NCBI RefSeq assembly: GCF_001559595.1 | Contig: NZ_LNTY01000006.1 | Location: forward strand, 558,001-622,000 | Reading direction: 5' to 3' | Source of the DNA: Enterovibrio coralii | Lineage (GTDB): Bacteria > Pseudomonadota > Gammaproteobacteria > Enterobacterales > Vibrionaceae | Length of the DNA stretch: 64,000 nt | Shown: one piece after another, positions 19,272 through 28,446 of the stretch | Layout: the number at the start of each line of letters is the position of its first letter | How positions within the stretch are numbered: position 1 is the stretch's first letter | Program-made: the position numbers and the translations under genes | The notes under the pieces: model-generated | What the model was told of the DNA's origin: nothing | Database searches by the model: none | The model's input: only the letters and a program-made list of their open reading frames with translations

Positions 19272-21014
19272 ATGTACTTAGGGATATCTTGCACCGGACA
19301 CGACAATGCGTTGGCTCTCGTTAACAATGATGGTCAAGTGCTTTACGCACAGGCGGTAGAACGGGACACGCAAACCAAACAAGGCTTTAGCCTTGCACCT
19401 GACCAACCACATAAGATCATGCGTCTTATCAAGCAATATGCGCCCGAGGCGACGCACCTTACAATCTGTAAATCTTGGCCTGAAGATACACAACAAAAGA
19501 TGGCTCAAGAGATCCAGCGTATCTCGCTGGCAGACTATGACGAAGCTTATCGAGACGTTGCTGCTATCTTCCTCGGCGTTCAAATGTCGAACATGAATGA
19601 TGTTTTCTTACCGAATATCCAAATGGCGGGCGGTGGCACAAAGCGCGCCTCAATTGCGTTGAATCTGCAAACGACGACGCAACAATTTGACCACCACTCC
19701 ACACATGCCGCCTTTGCGTGTTACTCAAGTCCTTTTGATGAAGCCGCTTGCTTGGTCATGGATGGCTATGCGGAGGACTCGGCGCAGTCTATTTTCATCT
19801 ACAAAGATAACCGCTTAGAAAAACTGCCTAAGCCTGAGTTTTCAGGTGAGTTGAACCAAATAGCAGCGAGCCTTGGCGTCTTCTATGGCGTGACCGTTTG
19901 TCGCTTGTGTGGCTTTGCCATGGACGCAGGTGAAGAATGGAAAGTCATGGGGCTTGCTCCTTACGGCAAACTCAATGAAGAGGTGCTCGCCCTATTCCGC
20001 AAACACATTGCGGTGAAAGATGGCTACGTCGTTCTCCCAGAAGGTTCTTCCGAAGCACTGAAAGCTCTGCGTCAACATGCGCGCCCCTATGCGCAGTTCC
20101 CAGAAGCCTCTGCAGACATCGCGTTTACGGCCCAATACCACTTTAGTGAACTGATGTCTGAAGTACTGACACATGTCCATGATGTCACTGGTATGGACAA
20201 CATAGTGATAACCGGTGGCTGTGGTCTCAATTCTTCGTTCAATGGCCGAGTTATCGAGAAAACGCCGTTCAAAGACATTTTTGTCCCCTGTGCCCCAGGT
20301 GATGACGGCAATGCCGTGGGTGCAGCATTGCTTGGCGTGAAGCAAGACTTCCCAGAGAAACAGATTAAGAACATCAAACAATCGCCCTACCTCGGCGATG
20401 CAATCAGCGAACAAGAAGTCGAAAGCTTCATTGAGAAAAGCGGCATTTCCTCAGTTCAGAAATATGACTGGGAAGATCTGTACCCGCTCGTTGCAGAGAA
20501 GATGGCAAACGGTGCCGTGGTTGCATGGGTGCAAGGCCGAGCAGAATTTGGCCCTCGCGCGTTGGGTCATCGCTCTATCCTTGCCGATTCTCGCACTGCC
20601 GAGATGAAAACCAAGATTAATGCTGCGGTGAAATTCCGCGAACCTTTCCGTCCGTTTGCACCAATGATTTTGGCTGATCGTGGCGACGAGTATTTCGAGA
20701 ACTATCACGACACGCCCTACATGGAAAAAGTCGCGACGTTTAAACCGCTGGTGCGTGAGGCTGTTGCCGCCGTTTGCCATGCTGACAATACGGGTCGCTT
20801 GCAGTCGGTGACCAAAGAGAGAAATATCCACGTTTACCGGTTGATTGAAGAGTTTGAAAAGATCACAGGCGTACCTGTGATCATCAACACCAGTCTCAAT
20901 GTCATGGGGAAACCGATTGTGTCGAGCTTGAACGATGCCGTCATGACTTTCTTTACCACGGATATTGAAGTGTTGGTTATCGGTCAATACGTTTTCACCA
21001 AACCCACCAAATAA
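19272..21014 (+). CDS. NodU/CmcH-family carbamoyltransferase
   Basis: Family members transfer a carbamoyl group from carbamoyl phosphate, via carbamoyl-AMP, to a hydroxyl of a sugar or antibiotic. The N-terminal Kae1-like domain shows LGISCTGHDNALALV and the metal-site HHSTHAAFA. The C-terminal YrdC-like domain shows GRAEFGPRALGHRSILADSR and KFREPFRPFAP, then NTSLNVMGKPIV. Length (580) is normal and GAGGGA precedes ATG 19272. It is flanked by unrelated genes with no sugar or polyketide genes nearby, so the acceptor is unknown. Confidence 0.88.
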   Translation: MYLGISCTGHDNALALVNNDGQVLYAQAVERDTQTKQGFSLAPDQPHKIMRLIKQYAPEATHLTICKSWPEDTQQKMAQEIQRISLADYDEAYRDVAAIFLGVQMSNMNDVFLPNIQMAGGGTKRASIALNLQTTTQQFDHHSTHAAFACYSSPFDEAACLVMDGYAEDSAQSIFIYKDNRLEKLPKPEFSGELNQIAASLGVFYGVTVCRLCGFAMDAGEEWKVMGLAPYGKLNEEVLALFRKHIAVKDGYVVLPEGSSEALKALRQHARPYAQFPEASADIAFTAQYHFSELMSEVLTHVHDVTGMDNIVITGGCGLNSSFNGRVIEKTPFKDIFVPCAPGDDGNAVGAALLGVKQDFPEKQIKNIKQSPYLGDAISEQEVESFIEKSGISSVQKYDWEDLYPLVAEKMANGAVVAWVQGRAEFGPRALGHRSILADSRTAEMKTKINAAVKFREPFRPFAPMILADRGDEYFENYHDTPYMEKVATFKPLVREAVAAVCHADNTGRLQSVTKERNIHVYRLIEEFEKITGVPVIINTSLNVMGKPIVSSLNDAVMTFFTTDIEVLVIGQYVFTKPTK

Positions 21015-21034
21015 CTTGCAATGACTAGCAATTG

Positions 21035-21072
21035 GTCCGCCTCATCGCCCCTTTAGAGGCGGACATTTTTTC
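21035..21072 (+). terminator. Terminator of the carbamoyltransferase gene
   Basis: GTCCGCCTC / GAGGCGGAC 9-bp stem with a 12-base loop, then A and six T. Confidence 0.8.
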
Positions 21073-21081
21073 TAGCACCCG

Positions 21082-21951
21082 TCAGTAGAAGCCGATCGGT
21101 AAATAGAAATCCAACTCAAAGCGTTCGTTGTCGTTCAAAAAGTGGTTGTTTTGATATTGCACATAGGCTGGCGTCGACCCTAGTTTAAAACCGGACTCAG
21201 GTAACCATTGCTCCAATATTTTACTGATTTGAGGGAGCAGTTCGCCATAAACGCCGGTAAGGTGAAATACAGCATGTAAACCTCCGGGAATCACGAGCTG
21301 ATTCACCACGCCGCGCACCTTTATCGGTTTGTCGATTTCAATGCACGCCACATAACGACAGTTCTCCAACGCAACCCAAGCCGGGTTTGAGTGGTGTAAA
21401 CCAAATTGCGCTTGTCCATCTCGACCTTCGCTCTTTGCCCACGCAGACAATACTCGCCATGCATTTTTTATGGTGCGGTTATAACCCGTATGCCGAATGT
21501 AGGCGACAAACCGCTCTGGGGCATCGACGATTTTTGGCACTGGCAGGCTTCGCTTCGCGACACGGTGATAACCCGCCGCGACTTCAGGATCGGTCAGGTA
21601 GGGTTTTTCCGCTGTTTGCAGGTCGTGTTTTCGCCACTCGCCGGGAGAGACACGAAACGTTGCTTTAAACGCGCGGCTAAATGAAGAAACAGAGTTAAAC
21701 CCGCACTTGTTTGCGATATCGAGAACCGAAGAAACAGGGTCAAACATCAGTTGGTTCGCAGCATACTCCATGCGTGTGCGTCGGATGTACTGATGAATAG
21801 ACTCACCAACTACCTCTTTGAACACACGGTGAAAATGATGTTCTGAATACGCTGCCACATCAGCCAATTCCCTGACAGGTAATTCTCTGCTTATGTCTCT
21901 GTGGATGTGGTATAGAACATCGTTGATACGCGATAAATGCTGGGCTGTCAT
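21082..21951 (-). CDS. AraC-family regulator with GyrI-like effector domain
   Basis: About 289 residues. The N-terminal AraC DNA-binding domain has two helix-turn-helix motifs (LPVRELADVAAYSEHHFHRVF and VLDIANKCGFNSVSSFSRAF). It is followed by a C-terminal GyrI/Rob-like small-molecule-binding domain (VDAPERFVAYIRHTGYNR ... LDFYLPIGFY). I choose ATG 21951 (MTAQHLSRI). A longer in-frame reading to 22035 would run through the paired repeats that look like an operator. Divergent from the aminotransferase at 22060, which it probably controls, as well as itself. Confidence 0.85.
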   Translation of the reverse strand: MTAQHLSRINDVLYHIHRDISRELPVRELADVAAYSEHHFHRVFKEVVGESIHQYIRRTRMEYAANQLMFDPVSSVLDIANKCGFNSVSSFSRAFKATFRVSPGEWRKHDLQTAEKPYLTDPEVAAGYHRVAKRSLPVPKIVDAPERFVAYIRHTGYNRTIKNAWRVLSAWAKSEGRDGQAQFGLHHSNPAWVALENCRYVACIEIDKPIKVRGVVNQLVIPGGLHAVFHLTGVYGELLPQISKILEQWLPESGFKLGSTPAYVQYQNNHFLNDNERFELDFYLPIGFY

Positions 21952-21956
21952 GTGAA

Positions 21957-21996
21957 AATAGCATAAATGGACATATCCAATAGCATAAATGGACAT
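21957..21996. promoter_or_regulatory. Tandem 18-bp direct repeat, AraC-type operator candidate
   Basis: AATAGCATAAATGGACAT occurs identically at 21957-21974 and 21979-21996, a 22-bp period (two helical turns). It lies between the divergent starts at 21951 and 22060. AraC-type proteins bind such same-face direct half-sites. Confidence 0.6.
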
Positions 21997-22059
21997 CTCA
22001 TTATTAACAACAAGGAGTAGTATCTTCAGAAACACAGTAAGGTGTATTCAGGACTCATT

Positions 22060-23241
22060 ATGGAAATCGCGCATTCTCTGCAACAAACCCCTTCTTCCTA
22101 TATCCGCGAAATTCTTGCGGCAGCATCAGATAAAAACGTCATCTCATTAGCAGGTGGATTGCCTGATGAAAAAACATTTCCTATCGACCTGATGAAGCCA
22201 ATGTTAGAAAAGCTTTCAGAGATGCCTGAAGTTTTCCAATATGGCGAGACCGCTGGCTACGCGCCGCTACTCTCATTCCTTAGAGACTATTTTCAATTGC
22301 CAGAAACTCACATGGCAATGGCTTGTACGGGTTCACAGCAAGGGCTCGATTTGATTGCGCGCGCCTACGTAAACCCTGGCGACAAAGTGGTAATGGAAGC
22401 CCCTAGCTATCTGGGTGCCATGCAAGTTTTTGGTCTGGTTCAAGCGAACATTCTGTCGATTCCGCAAACGCCAACAGGCCCTGACCTGAATGCGCTGGAA
22501 ACCTGTTTCGAGCAAGAGTCGCCAAAGATGTTTTATGCCGTACCGGATTTCCATAACCCTACGGGCATTTGCTGGTCGTTGGAAACGCGCCAAAAGGTTG
22601 CAGAGCTTTGTACTAAATACAATGTTGCGCTTATTGAAGATGCGCCTTATCGCGAACTGCGCTTTTCTGATGAAGCTCTGCCTTTGGTCTCAGATTTTTG
22701 CCCGCAACACGCCATTGTGCTTCGCTCTTTCTCTAAAATTGCATCACCGGGTCTTCGAATTGGTATTGTCACGGGTAAACGCCAGTACTTAGAGCCGTTG
22801 GTAAAAATCAAACAAGGCGCAGATCTGCATTCGAGCGTGCCAATGCAGGCACTTCTATTAGGACTGTTGCAACACCCAGATTTTGACCAACATATCGATG
22901 CAATCAGAACGCTATACAAAACACGCTACGACGTGCTATTCGCCTCGTTGAAAGAAATGTTGCCTGATGGCTGTGAAGTGAAGAATGTGGATGGCGGAAT
23001 GTTCATTTGGGTGACGTTGCCAGAATGCGACACCTTCGCGCTGGCGAAATCTCTGCTTTCAAACGGTGTGGCGGTTGTCCCAAGTCCCGTGTTTTACGCC
23101 GACCACAGTAAAGCGGCATCTGCGCTAAGACTCAACTTCACCAATGCCACACCAGAAGAACTCATAAACGCCGTTGCCCGCCTTGCGGCAGGTCTTCAAG
23201 TGCAGTTGAATGCGTCGAATCAAACCTTGGTTGAAGCCTAA
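22060..23241 (+). CDS. PLP-dependent class I/II aminotransferase (LysN/2-aminoadipate type)
   Basis: A 393-residue fold-type I aminotransferase. Family marks are ISLAGGLPDEKTFP, QYGETAGY, the DFHNPTG substrate/cofactor region and the PLP lysine in RSFSKIASPGLRIG, with Arg near RLNFTN. ATG 22060 has AGGA seven bases upstream; a GTG at 22042 is in frame but has no ribosome site. The closest types are 2-aminoadipate or aromatic/branched-chain aminotransferases, which sequence alone does not separate. Probably induced by the divergent AraC/GyrI-like regulator. Confidence 0.87.
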   Translation: MEIAHSLQQTPSSYIREILAAASDKNVISLAGGLPDEKTFPIDLMKPMLEKLSEMPEVFQYGETAGYAPLLSFLRDYFQLPETHMAMACTGSQQGLDLIARAYVNPGDKVVMEAPSYLGAMQVFGLVQANILSIPQTPTGPDLNALETCFEQESPKMFYAVPDFHNPTGICWSLETRQKVAELCTKYNVALIEDAPYRELRFSDEALPLVSDFCPQHAIVLRSFSKIASPGLRIGIVTGKRQYLEPLVKIKQGADLHSSVPMQALLLGLLQHPDFDQHIDAIRTLYKTRYDVLFASLKEMLPDGCEVKNVDGGMFIWVTLPECDTFALAKSLLSNGVAVVPSPVFYADHSKAASALRLNFTNATPEELINAVARLAAGLQVQLNASNQTLVEA

Positions 23242-23276
23242 TCGTAAAACGTTATCTCGGATTAGTGCGCCAAAAG

Positions 23277-23308
23277 AAAAGGCCTGACATGACTGTCAGG
23301 CCTTTTTA
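23277..23308. terminator. Bidirectional terminator
   Basis: GGCCTGACA / TGTCAGGCC 9-bp stem with a 4-base loop, flanked by A-run and T-run, serving the convergent aminotransferase and lipoprotein genes. Confidence 0.88.
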
Positions 23309-23324
23309 TATTTTCGGTTGTTGA

Positions 23325-23708
23325 TTAAAGCGACGTTTCGGTCACTTCAACTTCAACGGTTTGCTCAACGTTACCTGTAAAACTGTCACAAGCGTAGGCA
23401 TTACCGAACATCGTTACCGACGTAGAGAAGCCAAGAGGTTGGTACAGGTATAAAACGTTAGCATCTAAATCAAATGCTTTTTGGCGCATCTGGTTAAGTG
23501 TGCCCCAAACCATATCTTTGTCTGCGTGCAGCCAGTAATCGTAAAAATGGCCTTCAGAGCCAATCACTGTGCCTTTCAGTTCGCAGCCTTGGATTGCATT
23601 AATGTCATCCCAAACAACATCCACTTGATTAGATTCTGGTGTTGGGAAAGTCACACAACCTGACAGCAACAAAACTGGTGCTACAACGCTAAATAACGCT
23701 TTTTTCAT
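23325..23708 (-). CDS. DUF4156-like lipoprotein
   Basis: A 127-residue lipoprotein. The signal peptide ends in a lipobox (LLLSGC, lipidated Cys18). The mature part has GCELKGTVIGSEG and LNQMRQKAFDLDANVLYLY, the pattern of DUF4156 outer-membrane or periplasmic proteins. Two further cysteines may form a disulfide. No role known. It ends at a terminator shared with the aminotransferase. Confidence 0.75.
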   Translation of the reverse strand: MKKALFSVVAPVLLLSGCVTFPTPESNQVDVVWDDINAIQGCELKGTVIGSEGHFYDYWLHADKDMVWGTLNQMRQKAFDLDANVLYLYQPLGFSTSVTMFGNAYACDSFTGNVEQTVEVEVTETSL

Positions 23709-23919
23709 TAACTATGCATCTCGACATAAGTAGAAACGGCGCGAATTTTATAATGAAGTCTCGCAAAAGCAAGTGAAACAATCTTATGCACTCAAACAAA
23801 TAATCGAGTTAACTCAAAAAACCATTTTACTGCTTAAAAAACAGCAATTTCAGACACGTCACCTGTTTCACCTAATCCTAGTATGGCATTTGAAAAAAGC
23901 GCAATGATAGGAGATTAAT

Positions 23920-25497
23920 GTGAAAAGGATACCGGCCTTGGACAGCCTACGTGGGCTGTTGCTCGTTATAATGACGTTCAACCATCTAATTTGGGTAAGT
24001 GCTGGCAATACCAGCTTGCAAATGTTTACGCTTCAACCATTGGGGCAGTTTGGTGCAGCAGAAGCCTTTGTGTTTTTATCGGCACTGCTTGCAGGCGCAA
24101 TCTACAGCCGAGATGCACTTTCAAACAGCGAGGTAAGAAGCAAAGCGTTCAAACGTGCTTTTACCATTTATCGTTACCACATCATTGCCGTGCTTGCGAT
24201 TTCAGGCTGGTATGTCTTTGTTAAGTTATATGTCCCTTCTGGCATACCTTTATATGACTTTAGCTTTCCTGGGATCATTTCAGACCCTTTAGGCGCGCTT
24301 GTTTTGTCTGCCGCCTTATTGTCTAAGCCAAACTACCTCGACATTTTGCCACTTTATATCTTCTTTATGATTGGCTTACCTTTTCTTATCGCGGCGTTTC
24401 GTCAGGGGCTTTTATTATGGGTAATGGCACTGAGCGTCGGCGTTTGGCTGTGTAGCGGCTATGCCGAAACCGCTCAATTGGTGTCGCTTGTCTCTTTTGT
24501 CTTCCCAGACGCTAAAGTGCAAGCTGGCTACTTTGACCCGTTTGCGTGGCAAATTCTTTTTGTCAGTGGAGCGGCACTCGGGTACCTCGCGCAAAACCGA
24601 ACGATTGTCTGGGTAACACCGCTTCGCACTATCATTGCGGTTTGCATCGCCACGACTCTCTTTGTTTTGCACCGCGGCTCGTTTATGGGCATAGGCTTTA
24701 CACCTGACGAGCTTTACCTCATGGCAGACAAACCAGAAATGGGCTGGCTGAGGCTACTCAACATTGCGGTTTGGGTTTATCTGATTGCGGCAATCATCCA
24801 TTACAAGCCCACGTTATTGGCGTTCCGACCGCTTAGCTACATTGGCCGTCATTCGCTTCATGTGTTTAGCTGGCATGTCGTGCTTTGCTACTTTGTGGGA
24901 CTTGCCTTGTTCGCGATTCGCTTCGAAAGTTATTACCTCATCGCTGTGTTCGCGTCCATGGCCACCCTTTGGATCCCTGCATGGGTGAGAGAAAGCCAGA
25001 CCTCTGTTTCAACAGTCACGAAATGGAGTTCAGTTACCGTGTTACCTACCCTCGCAGTCGCGATTCTGACGTTCAACATGACAAACCAGCAAGCTGACAA
25101 CGATGCCACGGCATCAACAGCACTTGATGCACTTGCACCTAACTCCATTCAGGTTCAGATATCAAACGTGCGTGACGACAATGCACCGATTTACGTCATG
25201 CTATTCAAAGATACTGACGACTTAATGGGAGCACCTAGCGCAGGCTTTTTACGCGCTTCTAGAGAAGAAGCAGAGAGAGGCATCGCGTTCGAAGGTATCG
25301 CAGAGGGAAGCTACGTGATATTTGCGTACCAAGATCTTGATGGAAACCAGTTCCTTACGTCAGAAAACAATATGCCGATAGAAGGGTTCGGATACTCGAA
25401 ACTGCCTGTGATTAGGGGAATGCCTTCCATTGAAGAGGTTGCTTTCGAACACGTTGAGACTCAGAGCCAAAAAATCGTATTTAATTACTTCCGATAA
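23920..25497 (+). CDS. OpgC-domain membrane protein fused to DUF2141 domain
   Basis: The N-terminal ~380 residues form about ten membrane helices with the OpgC signature (ALDSLRGLLLVIMTFNHLIW; FVFLSALLAGAIYSR). This is the family that adds succinyl groups to periplasmic glucans, within the acyltransferase 3 clan. The C-terminal ~115 residues (IQVQISNVRDD ... YVIFAYQDLDGNQFL ... EGFGYSKLP) match the soluble DUF2141 beta domain, placed in the periplasm by topology. GTG start at 23920 follows GGAG. No opgGH genes are nearby, so the substrate is open. Confidence 0.8.
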   Translation: MKRIPALDSLRGLLLVIMTFNHLIWVSAGNTSLQMFTLQPLGQFGAAEAFVFLSALLAGAIYSRDALSNSEVRSKAFKRAFTIYRYHIIAVLAISGWYVFVKLYVPSGIPLYDFSFPGIISDPLGALVLSAALLSKPNYLDILPLYIFFMIGLPFLIAAFRQGLLLWVMALSVGVWLCSGYAETAQLVSLVSFVFPDAKVQAGYFDPFAWQILFVSGAALGYLAQNRTIVWVTPLRTIIAVCIATTLFVLHRGSFMGIGFTPDELYLMADKPEMGWLRLLNIAVWVYLIAAIIHYKPTLLAFRPLSYIGRHSLHVFSWHVVLCYFVGLALFAIRFESYYLIAVFASMATLWIPAWVRESQTSVSTVTKWSSVTVLPTLAVAILTFNMTNQQADNDATASTALDALAPNSIQVQISNVRDDNAPIYVMLFKDTDDLMGAPSAGFLRASREEAERGIAFEGIAEGSYVIFAYQDLDGNQFLTSENNMPIEGFGYSKLPVIRGMPSIEEVAFEHVETQSQKIVFNYFR

Positions 25498-25523
25498 GTG
25501 GGCTTTAGTAGGATAAAGGCAAA

Positions 25524-25559
25524 AAAATTTGTTTCTCCGACGGGTGTCGGAGAAACAAA
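25524..25559 (-). terminator. Long-stem terminator for minus-strand transcription
   Basis: A 14-bp perfect stem (TTTGTTTCTCCGAC / GTCGGAGAAACAAA) with GGGT loop. On the minus strand it is followed by seven T, so it best serves the GNAT gene at 25777, though 218 bp beyond its stop. Nothing else is seen in 25560-25776. Confidence 0.7.
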
Positions 25560-25776
25560 CAACGACAGCAAGGAGTAATTTATGTCTCAATGCCGATGTT
25601 GTCCGTATCCGATTTACTGACCAGCGACATCACTCCCATAGGAGCAAGTGCTATGCCAACTCGATAAGATAATGATTACGCTGATTTTTGCTGGAAACGG
25701 CTATTTTGGAGAATGATTGAATGCTCGAAGAGAGTGCATTCGATGCACATCAGTGGGCGACGGCATTCGGTTCTAA

Positions 25777-26205
25777 TCATCTCTCATTCAGCGGTAAAAC
25801 CATTTTGAAATAAGGGATATCCGCTTTATAAAACCGTTCCCCTTCCGGTTTCATACCAAAACCTTCGTAAATACCCATTGCTGACTCTCTTGCATCACAC
25901 CAAAACACGACAACATCACTCGCATTCAGAGACTCAATGATAACGTTCAGCATTGCCTTACCAATTCCGCGATTTTGGTAATCCGGTAACGTTGCAAATT
26001 TTCTTAATCTCGATTGTTTGCCGTCAGTAAAGACCGACGCCACGCATACCAATTTTTCGCCGACAAATGCGCCATAGTGGGTAGCGTCCTCATCGCCCTC
26101 GACACTGGAAAATTCAGGTGGTTCAGCAGGCCAAAGTACTTGATGGCGAATATCAATCGTTTCCTGCCAAAAGATTTCCTTAATGTCGATTTCGATTTCG
26201 CTCAT
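25777..26205 (-). CDS. GNAT-family N-acetyltransferase
   Basis: A 142-residue acetyltransferase with the acetyl-CoA loop as RKFATLPDYQNRGIGKAML near residues 68-86 and a typical C-terminal YEGFGMKPEGERFYK. N-terminal half IDIRHQVLWPAEPP resembles a subgroup of uncharacterised Vibrio GNATs. Substrate unknown. Divergent from the next GNAT at 26491. Confidence 0.85.
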   Translation of the reverse strand: MSEIEIDIKEIFWQETIDIRHQVLWPAEPPEFSSVEGDEDATHYGAFVGEKLVCVASVFTDGKQSRLRKFATLPDYQNRGIGKAMLNVIIESLNASDVVVFWCDARESAMGIYEGFGMKPEGERFYKADIPYFKMVLPLNER

Positions 26206-26401
26206 GAATACTTAACCCTCTGAAAATATTGCGCTAAATCACGAAAACACCCTGCGTAAACAACACCATATTGATTATTGAGTCAATATCTAGATTTCTA
26301 AACAGTTAGCTCACGCATAATCTTCACTTTTCTACAGAAATACGTGTAATTAGTCGCTGTTTTTCAAAAAGTTAGGTGCTAGTCTTACCGCCATCGAACA
26401 C

Positions 26402-26451
26402 GCTGTCGGGTGTACCCTACGAAGGTGAATTTTACACCTATACCCGGCAGC
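26402..26451 (+). promoter_or_regulatory. Leader hairpin upstream of GNAT gene
   Basis: GCTGTCGGGT (26402-26411) can pair over 10 bp with ACCCGGCAGC (26442-26451) counting one G-U pair. It is 40 bp upstream of the GTG start. It could be a 5' leader structure or an operator; no known riboswitch is recognised. Confidence 0.3.
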
Positions 26452-26490
26452 CCTCGCTCGCTCTCCAACATACCACCTTATATTGAGGAA

Positions 26491-26919
26491 ACCGTGAACG
26501 TTACGTTTCTCGACCAAGATTCAGACCTTCCAAAGGTACTGGATTTGCTCATCCAATTGCGCCCACAATTCACGCCAGAGACACTGTTACATCAAATTAA
26601 AAAACAAAGAGAATCTGGTTATCAACTCGTCTATGTCGAATCTGAAGGAAACATCCTTGGGGTTGCGGGCTTTGTTGAAGGCGAAAAGCTGTCTTGGGGA
26701 AAATACATTTATGTTGATGATCTCGTTGTGGACGAGTCATCACGAAGCCAAGGAGTTGGCACGTTACTGATCAACTGGTTTAAAAAGCGCTGTAAGAAAG
26801 AAGGTTTTAATCAGCTGCATTTAGATTCAGGCGTGCAACGCTACAAAGCTCACCGTTTTTACCAACGCGAGAAGTTCCGCATCTCCAGTCACCACTTCGT
26901 GACAAAGTCTTTTAAATAG
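26491..26919 (+). CDS. GNAT-family N-acetyltransferase
   Basis: A 142-residue acetyltransferase. The acetyl-CoA site is VDDLVVDESSRSQGVGTLLINWF, and the C-terminal end has HLDSGVQRYKAHRFYQREKF. I choose GTG 26491 (MNVTFLDQD) because GAGGAAA lies directly upstream. The in-frame ORF extending back to 26410 includes a leader hairpin and a proline-rich, non-conserved stretch. Substrate unknown. Confidence 0.82.
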   Translation, partial: TVNVTFLDQDSDLPKVLDLLIQLRPQFTPETLLHQIKKQRESGYQLVYVESEGNILGVAGFVEGEKLSWGKYIYVDDLVVDESSRSQGVGTLLINWFKKRCKKEGFNQLHLDSGVQRYKAHRFYQREKFRISSHHFVTKSFK

Positions 26920-27032
26920 GTGACGTTAAAGGCGCGTGAACGTTTAGTTTCTCGTCCTTTTTGTCATCACCATGCTGCTGAGGGGGTTCACCTCGCATTG
27001 AGAAAGTCGCTAACTCCCAACTCAGCAGCACC

Positions 27033-28291
27033 CTATTTCGTTATCCCAATATTCTTCGCGTCATTCCCACCGAAGGCTTGGAAAGGCCTTAAGCCAAAAT
27101 ACGGCATGATGGCATACACATGGTCGAAGATGTCGGCCTGAACACCTTCATAAAATACCCAGTCGGTGTCATTGGTGAACGCATAGATTTGAAGCGGCAA
27201 ACCTTCTGGTGTTGGCTGTAATTGTCGAACCATAGAAAGCATATAACTGTGAATGTCTTTGTGAGAGCGAAGGTATGTCGACAAATACGCACGGAAAATG
27301 CCGATGTTGGTCATGTGGCGAAGATTCGCAGCGTGAGGAACATCATCGAAAGACTCGTTAAAGTCTTTGATCTCTCTGTCTCGCTCAAATAAGAACTCAC
27401 GTAGGATCCGCACTTTCTTTAACTCTTCAATCTCTTCTTCTGTCATAAAACGGATAGAGGTTACGTCGATATACACTGACCGTATGATGCGACGACCACC
27501 CGATTCAGACATACATCGCCAGTTAATAAATGCGCCCTGCACCAGCGCATAAGCGGGCAACATGGTGACGGTATTGTCAAAGTTACGCACTTTCACTGTG
27601 GTCAGTGAGATTTCTTCTACCGACCCATTCGCCCCGTAGCTTTCCATCTCAATCCAGTCATTGAGGTTAACCATGCGGTTAGCGGACAGCTGAATGCCTG
27701 CAACAAAACCCAGAATGGTGTCGCGGAACACCAGCATAACCAAGCCCGTTGCCACACCTAGGCCACTCAAAAAGATAACTGGAGACTCGTTCGCAAGGAT
27801 GGATATTGAAAGCACTATCGCGACGATAAAGGTGAACAGCTTGATCAGTTGAACAAAGCTTTTAATGGGGAGTCGCTTTGTGACACCTCTTCGGTGAGCA
27901 ATTTCACTTAATGCGTCGAGCAATGCAAAGAGCACCCAGACAAACATCACGAGCACGCCAATACCCAAAAGTCTGTCAGCGGTGGTAGAAATCAAAGGAT
28001 GATGCGTGAGGATCGGCGGTACCAGCACATCCAAAATCATCATGGTACGGTCGCCGCCATTTTTTCTAACACTTCATGATTGGCGAGGCTTTTACCCCAA
28101 GATTCTTCCTTCTTGTTAATGATGATGTTGACGGACCGGACGATAACTCGGTGGACGAGCAAATAGCAGATGACAGCAATACCTATCGCAGCAAGCAAGA
28201 AAATGATTGTGGGTTCAGCCCCATAGGGATCGCTGTCAAAGCCCATGGTTGCCAGTTTGTCAGTCACATACTTCCGTACACCGTGATCCAT
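27033..28291 (-). CDS. MscS-family mechanosensitive channel (YbdG-like), frameshifted
   Basis: Inner-membrane channel releasing solutes on hypo-osmotic shock. Two pieces: 28291-28040 (first helix region) and 28043-27033. The second carries the MscS pore and beta domain (SGLGVATGLVMLVFRDTILGF, then ANRMVNLNDWIEM and GSVEEISLTTVKVRNFDN). Restoring one base near 28042 gives 419 residues, close to E. coli YbdG (MscM, ~415). AAGGAGG precedes the ATG at 28291. The frames meet as an ATGA overlap, which a gene caller will misread as two genes. Confidence 0.87.
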
Positions 28292-28416
28292 TACCCGAGC
28301 CCTCCTTGAAACGGTGTTATGAGCCTAGCAGCACTTTTCAATTATGGTTGCGGAAGTTTTGATACAGAATTGCCGTTGATTTCCTTATCTCGATGTCAGA
28401 CTATGGGCGGAATTAA

Positions 28417-28431
28417 TGTAAATGATTCTCA
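28417..28431. promoter_or_regulatory. Fur-box-like sequence
   Basis: TGTAAATGATTCTCA matches the 7-1-7 Fur consensus TGATAATnATTATCA at 11 of 14 defined positions. It is 16 bp upstream of the multicopper oxidase start and overlaps the probable promoter region. Confidence 0.45.
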
Positions 28432-28446
28432 CTACAAGGAAGTGGA

